Source of the DNA: CAADGV01 sp040290295
GTDB lineage: Bacteria > Bacteroidota > Ignavibacteria > UBA10030 > UBA6906
Direction: 5' to 3'
Assembly: GCA_040290295.1 (NCBI GenBank)
Contig: PSMW01000039.1
Span: 1 to 25,856, forward strand
DNA length: 25,856 bases
The notes beneath the pieces are model-generated. The model ran no database searches. It saw only the letters and a list, made by a program, of their open reading frames with translations, and had not been told where the DNA came from. Of this stretch, positions 25,853 through 25,856 are shown one piece after another. The position numbers were made by a program, and so were the translations under genes. Positions within the stretch are counted from its first letter, which is position 1. Each line of letters starts with the position of its first letter.

Positions 25853-25856
25853 TTGA

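Overview
The window looks like a metagenome-derived contig from the Bacteroidota/Ignavibacteriota side of the tree. The first gene ends in a type IX secretion (Por) sorting domain behind SBBP beta-propeller repeats, and a Bacteroidota-style promoter-like motif precedes one dedA gene. A 54-base run of N lies inside that dedA, so this is scaffolded draft sequence. No rRNA, tRNA or CRISPR array was seen.

Layout. 1-720: end of a secreted SBBP/T9SS protein and its terminator. 1191-3362 (-): intact katG catalase-peroxidase. 3640-6360: hairpin repeats and small accessory pairs (nucleotidyltransferase plus partner, DUF2200, DUF433/DUF5615), most of them broken. 6488-6741 (-): frameshifted amphi-Trp gene. 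6885-8348 (-): intact long-form isocitrate dehydrogenase. 8600-10730 (-): a truncated PIN toxin with its partner, and a dead AAA/DUF4143 ATPase lying between two copies of a ~140-bp repeat. 11163-12581: secreted glycoside-hydrolase-like gene with a nonsense codon. 12582-17156: decayed defence operon of helicase tail, DUF1016/YhcG nuclease and a ~1,020-codon Eco57I-like adenine methyltransferase. 17155-17283: array with 9-nt period. 17381-18975: three-gene cassette led by a TIGR04255-type gene. 18994-21219: broken DprA-like and DinB-like genes, and SnoaL-like and amino-acid-permease fragments. 21369-23321: two VTT/DedA-type membrane genes and small ORFs. 23530-25687: hppA membrane pyrophosphatase split by a frameshift. 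The window ends with a DoxX-like tail and a perfect palindrome.

The main theme is gene decay. At least eleven recognisable genes are interrupted, yet their reading frames resume with family-like sequence after the lesion. All three stop codons are involved, so codon reassignment is a poor explanation. Several single-base indels sit in short homopolymers, so sequencing error cannot be excluded for those, but genes with several nonsense codons are more likely genuine pseudogenes. katG and icd are open from end to end.

The most interesting material is the TIGR04255 three-gene cassette (a possible undescribed functional module), the helicase-nuclease-methylase operon with a duplicated palindrome inside its nuclease gene, the 9-nt-period GATT/AATC array between those two systems, and the dispersed hairpin repeats. 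Family assignments come from recognising sequence motifs by eye; no database search was run.
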